The translations under genes and the position numbers were made by a program. A stretch of DNA of 64,000 bases from Meconema thalassinum (lineage: Eukaryota; Arthropoda; Insecta; Orthoptera; Tettigoniidae): contig OX336400.1 of NCBI GenBank assembly GCA_946902985.2, positions 170,449,043 through 170,513,042 of the forward strand. The letters run 5' to 3'. Positions 57,997-64,000 of this stretch are shown here, in pieces. How positions within the stretch are numbered: the first letter of the stretch is position 1; every line of letters begins with the position of its first letter. Below the pieces are notes generated by a model. The model saw only the letters and a program-made list of their open reading frames with translations, made no database searches and was not told where the DNA came from.

Positions 57997-59565
57997 ATGG
58001 ACCGTCTCGAGATAAAATCAGCGGAACAATGGGAAAGCCTAAAAACGGAGCAAGAGCAATTTAAGAGTACATTAGACGAAAGGCTGAGCCAGATAGAAAG
58101 TAATCAGGATGACACAAAAAGCCAGATCGAAGGGCAAGTAAGCACGATTAAAGAACAAATAAGGAAAGATTGGAAGAAAATGAATATTGATTCTAGAGAG
58201 GAAAGATCCACCATTCTTAAAACAGTAGGCGAAAATCACACGCGTATTCAAGCTTTGGAGCAAGAGGTGAAAAATAAACTTAAAGAGCAGACGGACAGGA
58301 TCATTAATGCCGAACTCCGCTCATTAGAACAATCATCTATATTTAGAACGGGATTATTGAAAGACAAGCCGGATAACTCAAATAGTCCCGAGTCCAGCAC
58401 AGCAGGAAGTCAGACTCAGGCAGACAGCCCATTAACAACAAATATGGAAGGATTTCGTAAGAATGTCGATAGGAGCTCGACACCACAAGACGGTCATCAG
58501 GCCACACAACTTATTCAAGTAATTCGCTCAAATGACTACAAACCGCAGAAATACACGGAAAATTCAGGGGTGACACCTAAGGCCTTTATCAAAGAGATGG
58601 AAGACAATTTCAATGACACTGGGGTACCTGAAGCACGAAGATTAAGGATGATGGAGAGATTTTTATCAGGAAATGTCCTCACATGGTTTTTAAGCTTCAA
58701 ATATACATTTGGAAACATGTCAGATTTCAACTTAGCGTTTCTGCGCAAATATTGGTCGCCCGCAACACAACAGAGTCTAAGGATGGAGCTTTACTCTAGG
58801 AAGTATCAAACCACCCAGCAAACAAAATACTCAGATTTCTTTAACATGCAAATGTTAAAATTTCGTGACCTTGATTACCCATTAAATGAAGCAGATCTGG
58901 TGATGACTATAGCGAGACAAATGCCAGTAAACGTACAACAAGTACTAGTCGCAGCGAACCTTAGTACGGCCCTACATGCAGAGCAGATACTACGGCAAAT
59001 AGATGAGACTACATCTCATAGTCATTATAGAGGAGGAAGACAGCTGGAGTTAGTCAATACTACAGAGGTCATAAAACCAAAACAGGCAAACACCGAAACG
59101 CAGGGCACTAACACAAGCACTTCCACACCTAGGCGAAACCAGGAAGAAGGAGAAAACAGACCATATCAGCGTAACGAAAATCACTACAACAATAGGTCAT
59201 ACCAAGGCAACAATAGATACCAACAGAGAGGATATCAGCAATGGCGTGAAAATCGAAGGAATGACAGGCCTTATGGAAGATACGGTGATTACAATGCCAA
59301 TCAACGATGGAAAGGAAGAAGAGACCAAAATCAAGGAGAGCCACGTAACTATCGAGATGACTGGGATGATAGGCACGCTCAATCGCAAAATTACTTAGAG
59401 GAGTTACACGCTAGTCAAGGTGGAGAGATAGGAAGATGGGAAAAGGCCATTGGGAACATGAAGAATCCTGATACACATACTGAGGAAGCTGGAAGTCTAC
59501 TGAGACAACAGGGATATCAAGGACATGAGCGACAGAAGGATGATGGGAGTCGCAATGGAGCTTAA
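57997..59565 (+). pseudogene. Ty3/Gypsy gag, capsid and nucleic-acid-binding part
   Basis: 522 codons. Residues 1-110 continue the coiled coil. Residues about 185-335 form the retrotransposon gag/capsid domain (KAFIKEMEDNFNDTGVPEAR, FLSGNVLTWFLSFKYTFG, KYSDFFNMQMLKFRDLDYPL). Residues about 385-455 are rich in Arg, Asn, Gln and Tyr (NRYQQRGYQQWRENRRN), an RNA-binding tail that replaces the usual CCHC zinc knuckle. It overlaps the pol frame by 22 nt (59544-59565), with pol in the -1 frame. An eight-A run follows the stop. Confidence 0.75.
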
Positions 59566-59570
59566 AAAAA

Positions 59571-61310
59571 ATGTTAAATTTGGGTAAAGGAGACAGGCTA
59601 CAAACACAACAGTCGGAAGTTGAAGATGGATGGATAGTAGCGAACATACAAGAATGGATTGCTTTGCCAGAAGACTGCCTGGAGGAGACGGTGAAACCAC
59701 GGAACGATGAAATTAGGCAGTTACCCATTATTTACGCGAGGATTGGTGGAATTAATATAAGATGTTTATTGGATACGGGGTCACAGATCAGTCTGGTATC
59801 GGAGGCCTTGGTTCGAGAGTTGGGACGGAGTCAGAATATTCCTGTAATTCCGGTACCACAGCTCAAAGTGAGGGGTGTTATTCCTGAACGCACCGTCACT
59901 TGTAAACGTCAGGCATACTTAGAGCTGAACATATTGGAACACACTTTCGGGCAAACGTTCATTATCATGGCAAAGATGAATTTCAATATAATTCTTGGTG
60001 CAAATTTTATTTGTGACTATCAAGCAGTGATAGATTTGCACCAGAATACTGTCAGTTTTAGAGAGTATGATCAACTGAAAAATGTGGGATTGCATATGGA
60101 TGAAATCACTACCGGAAGAGATGTAAATTCTTGGGCATTGGAAGCAATATCAGAAGAGACGGAAGAGGAGGTACGAAAGGCAGAAGACAACATCATAGAA
60201 GGAGCTGTTGTGGAACTAGATGAGGAGAGTGAATCCCAGGAGATATGGTCTTTATTAACAGAAGGAGATAACAGCGATGCACAATTTGAAGAGTTACTAC
60301 AGGAGCGGCTAAATGACATTCAACTTGGGGGTGAACACAGAAAACAGTTGGAAGAGATATTAAGGAAGCACAAAACAGTATTTGATACAGTACCTGGGAA
60401 AATATTAAATTTCAAATATTCTATGCAAGTCGAGGACTGGTCACCTTTCAAAAGCAGATTGTACCCAATTTCTGAAAAATATCGTGGTCAAGTTAAGATC
60501 ATTATAGATGAGATGTTACGAGCTGGAGTGATAAGGAAGACACCGACACCTTATCTAAATGCGATTTTGGCAGTCACAAAACCAAATGGATCTATTAGAC
60601 TTTGCTTAGATGCCAGAAAGCTCAACACAAGACTCATTTTTCCTGAGTATGACAGAGCGCCAATCATCAGAGACGTACTAAAAGGCTTTAAAAATAAGAG
60701 CATTTATTCATCTGTCGATCTGACGAGTTCGTTCCACCATATTGAATTGGATGAGAAGTCACAGCTTCTAACTGGCTTCTTATTCGATAACCAGACGTTT
60801 TGCTTCGTTCGAATGCCCTTTGGAGTCAAAACAGCGGGCTGTGCTTTAATCCGAGCCCTGGACCGGAATTTAACCGAGGAAGTTAAGGAGATGACGGTAC
60901 GCTACATTGATGACATTTTGCTGGCATCCGACAACATTGAAACTCACATGGAAAATTTAGATAAAGTATTAGGCAACCTGAATGCATCTAATTTCAAAGT
61001 AAACCTGAAGAAATCGCATTTCTTCAAGAGCGAGATCTTATATTTGGGTCACGTCATTGACAAGGAGGGAGTGAAGCCAAATCCCGCTAAGATCGAAGCG
61101 ATAAAGAATTTCCCTACACCAACGAGAGTCAAGCACATTCGGGCTTTCTTAGGCGTAACGGGATTCTTTAAGGAAAACTGTCCAGGTTATACGGAGACTG
61201 TAGCTCCCATGCAGGAAATGCTAAAAAGAATAATAAATGGTTATGGAATGCGGAGTGTGAGAAGGCATTCCAAGCAACAAAGCAGCTATTGGAAAATTGC
61301 ATTAAATTAG
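59571..61310 (+). pseudogene. Ty3/Gypsy pol, protease and reverse transcriptase (frame broken at 3')
   Basis: Open from 59544; first ATG 59571. Protease: LLDTGSQISLV with the active Asp at residue 68, and ILGANF at 141-146. Reverse transcriptase about 290-470: SSVDLTSSFHHIEL (catalytic Asp 383), FVRMPFGVKTAG, and RYIDDILLAS with the catalytic pair at 447-448; then YLGHVIDKEGVKPNP and FLGVTGFF. After about residue 555 (61235) the reading leaves the conserved frame in an A-rich run and reaches a chance stop at 61310; the conserved sequence continues in the -1 frame. A single-base loss is the simplest explanation. Confidence 0.8.
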
Positions 61311-63040
61311 GATATCCAGATTTCAAGCACAAATTTATAATCCAAGCGGATGCTTCACTAATTGGTATAGGTGCTATGCTTTACCAAGAGGATCCAGCTA
61401 ACCTGCAGCATAAAACATATTTGGCATTTGTCAGCCGAAAATTGCGTAAGCACGAGCGCAATTATACGGTAACGGAACTAGAACTGTTGGCCATACTTCA
61501 TGCGTTACAACAATGGAAACGAATAATTTACGGCTATCCTATTGTTGTCAGGACCGACCACAAGGCACTAACATTCTTGTTTAAGACGTCGATGGCAAGC
61601 GAACGTGTGACACGTTGGTCTATGTATATTCAGCAGTTCAGCATTGAGATTGAACATTGCCCAGGGAAGATGAACGTGATACCGGATGCACTCAGCAGGA
61701 ACCCAGAGCCTGATAATGAAGAAACAGCGATGGTACAACACTTGGAGTTAACACCGAAGGACCGGGAATTCTTGGAGGAGTTACGTGAGATACAGCGAGA
61801 ACAGGAAGCGGAACCATGGATGATGCTTTTAATTCAATACTTCAGAAAGCAACTACCTACAGGAACACCTGCATTTCGAGAAGCGAAAGCCAAAGAAGGA
61901 AGATATGTTTATGTCAACAATTTGCTGCACAAATGGGTAGATAATGACCACACCAAGTTACGCATATTAGTACCTGCATCGTTACAACGAGGATTGACAT
62001 GGCATACGCACGAAAGTTACGGTCATGTGGGCGTAGATAAGTGCGAAGCGACGATAGGAGAGACATTTACATGGCCACGTATGAGAACAACTATATGTTA
62101 CGTCATTACAACTTGTGATCCGTGTCAGAGGACAAAGCCCAATAATTACTTAATGAGGCAGTATCCTAGACCATTGCTACCTCAGAAACCATGTGAGCTA
62201 CTGGCACTCGACTGTTTCGGTCCAATCCCGAAGGGAAGGCGAGGTTGCCGTCATTTGCTAGTGTGCATTGATGTATTTTCTAAATTTGTAGTACTATGCC
62301 CTATTCAGAAAACGACATCGAAGCAGGTACTCAGTCGCATTCGAAATAGAGTTATTCCAATCCTTGGAAAACCAGAGTTTATATTATCAGATCATGGCAG
62401 TTATTTCACAAGCGCCGAATTCAAGAAAGGTATGGAGGATATGGGTATAAAACACGTTTTAAGCAGTATCCGACATGCTCAAGCAAATCCAAGTGAAAGA
62501 GCAATTAAGTGTGTAACTTCATATTTGAGGATCTTCATTCCGAACGAACACCACAAATGGGTCGATAAAATTAAGGATGTAGAGACATGCATGAATTCTA
62601 CCAGGCACGAGTCAACAGGACAAATCCCTATGGTCCTACACAAGAACGAGTATCCAGTAAGAACGTGGAAAAGCATCATTAACTGTCCACAAGATCCAAT
62701 GATAGCACCTGACTTGCGAATTGAGAGGACGAGAGCCTACATGAGGAAACAAGCAGACCGCAGATTACGGCGAGTGAGAAATAAGAGGTTTCACAGAGAT
62801 CTTGAAATCAACCAGCTCGTTTTGGTGAAACGACCTGCTACATCGGACCCAGAGAAGAAAATCTTCAGTAAATTCTGCGAAAAGTTCATAGGACCCTATT
62901 CTATCGTAAGAAACCTTGGAAACAGTGCTTACAGAGTGAAAGAATTGAGCACAGGAACAATGTCAGTCTACAACGCTGCCAACCTAAAAAAGTATCGTAG
63001 AAGTGAGCCATGGGAGCGCCGATATTATGATGCAGTTTGA
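61289..63040 (+). pseudogene. Ty3/Gypsy pol, RNase H and integrase
   Basis: 583 codons from the first ATG; the conserved frame actually opens near 61236. RNase H: QADAS (Asp 21), TELELL (Glu 63), RTDHK (Asp 90), then PDALSRNP. Integrase zinc domain: His 241, His 246, Cys 276, Cys 279. Catalytic core: Asp 308 (ALDCFGP), Asp 368 (ILSDHGSYF) and Glu 403 (NPSERAIK), 34 residues apart as expected. The C-terminal GPYSIVRNLG resembles the GPY/F module. No chromodomain and no envelope frame follow. All catalytic residues look intact; the break lies upstream. Confidence 0.85.
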
Positions 63041-63357
63041 ATATATGGACGTCCTACTATCAACAAAGTGCACGAGGAGCAGTTGAGTACGGCACGTGAA
63101 GGAGGAAATAGTGTTGTTGTTGACAAACATTAACGAGACGAGCAGAGTGTTGCCTCAGGCACCAGAGCGTCATGCAAGCAGACTGAGAGGGGAGATACGA
63201 GCAGGAAATGAAAACGAGTAAATGCCATTCAAGACAGGAGCGACTAGACCAGTAATAGAAAAGGGGTGATTCCGAAATAAAACAATTGGCCTACGGAAGT
63301 CTTTTAAAAATTGTCGACTTTATTCCTAAGTTCGAAATTTTGTGAGTGGGAGAGTTG
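63041..63357 (+). promoter_or_regulatory. Element 3' untranslated region and polypurine tract
   Basis: About 300 bp after integrase without an open frame that could be an envelope. It ends in a purine-rich gtgagtgggagag (63342-63354) immediately before the 3' LTR, the expected site for plus-strand priming. Confidence 0.6.
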
Positions 63358-64000
63358 TGAACCCTTTTATCCTATGTTGGATAAATGATTCTATGTTTTA
63401 TTTCTCCAATTAATAAATATTTCCACCAGCATCATGAAAGTAGCCAGACGGAGATGAGGAAATTTCAAGCATTGGTTGGAGACAGCGGGGACATACCTGG
63501 AGCAGATTGACAATAGGCTAAATACTTTAGCTGTGAAAGGAAATAGCATAGCGATGTGTCAGAAGGACAGGTGTGAGCCGCCTCAAATAGACGCGACGCG
63601 CAGTGAGACATGCTGCTGGTATGTTCATTGTGATATTCGCGCCTAGAAGAAATATGATGCAGTAATGTGAGTGGCTGATGAGCAGGTTGGACACTCCTAC
63701 GACGCCAAGATCTGCTATGAACCGCCAAATTACAGAAAATGTGAGAACCAATGAGAGAAGAATGCCTAGTTAACGCGGCAGGTCTAGCGTGGGCACGCTC
63801 GGCTAGCATTCACGCGGGAAATCGCCTAGACAAAATCTCTACGATCGATTCTAGGATTAATGAGCATATTCTTGACCTGTGCAATGTTACGAGTTCAGTG
63901 ATATATATTTCATGCCTGTACCACAATTATTTCGAGAAATTTTTACATAAATCCCCCCCCATCGAGACCTAGGGCCAGTTCTTTTATAAGTGGCATGAAG
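63358..64000 (+). repeat. 3' LTR, first 643 bp (continues beyond window)
   Basis: Matches 53614-54255 with about six substitutions plus one extra C in a C-run. The window ends just before the 29-bp array would begin, so the right edge, the second array and the target duplication are not visible. Confidence 0.9.

Noticed and set aside
61220..61250. Programmed -1 frameshift within pol
   Set aside because: The site is between reverse transcriptase and RNase H, where no Gypsy element is known to shift, and the A-run does not form a proper slippery heptamer in the reading frame. A simple base loss or sequencing error is more likely.
63041..63340. Envelope gene after integrase
   Set aside because: Only about 300 bp separates integrase from the polypurine tract and no frame of useful length or membrane segment is present.

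Overview
This window looks like intergenic and intronic DNA from a large, repeat-rich arthropod genome. It is most likely an insect, and perhaps a polyneopteran such as a cockroach; that placement is inference from the mix of element families. There is no bacterial gene organisation. Introns with AG/GT borders, tRNA-derived SINEs, non-LTR retrotransposons with short microsatellite tails, mariner, piggyBac, Crypton-like and Helitron-like remnants and a Ty3/Gypsy element all point to an animal nucleus. Nearly every base that can be assigned belongs to a repeat.

Layout. 1-3.1 kb: a composite repeat containing a SINE and two Helentron-like (HINE-like) elements. 3.1-4.6 kb: LINE 3' ends, one split by a Crypton-like element. 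5.3-7.7 kb: the best host-gene candidate, a two-exon gene for a very small secreted peptide whose intron is filled with LINE debris and a foldback element. 7.7-12.7 kb: SINEs, a 120-bp MITE-like array and AT-rich simple sequence. 12.9-15 kb: a Helitron-like element interrupted by a LINE. 15-16.8 kb: a mariner broken open by a 1.1-kb palindrome. 17-21 kb: a chain of HINE-like elements with a nested SINE. 21-24.6 kb: a Crypton-like element, a composite repeat and a piggyBac fossil. 24.6-29.7 kb: a 293-bp tandem array inside a HINE-like element, followed by two more such elements. 29.7-43.1 kb: SINEs, HINE-like elements (one split by a LINE with an intact 474-codon reverse transcriptase frame), inverted composite repeats and Crypton-like copies. 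44-45.4 kb: a T-depleted 46-bp minisatellite. 46-50 kb: mariner and LINE ends. 50.4-51.5 kb: a 128-bp satellite. 52.2-53.4 kb: a HINE-like element. 53.6-64 kb: a young Ty3/Gypsy element with unusually long LTRs, running off the window.

The most interesting system is a superfamily of HINE-like elements, here called A, B and C. Their bodies differ but they share ends: subterminal inverted repeats of the type AGCCTAYTTTTC, a hairpin next to ATGAGATC at one end, a GTTC/GAAC hairpin plus CTTGTT at the other, and a microsatellite plus C-run. All are built from units of about 145 bp, usually paired into 290-293 bp, and B and C carry dense ATGGCGGC/GCCAT motifs. Other notable items are the hidden peptide gene, a family of short elements with the C-terminal half of a tyrosine recombinase and hairpins at both ends, and nested insertions with target-site duplications confirmed by neighbouring empty copies. 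Family names come from remembered motifs and could not be searched.
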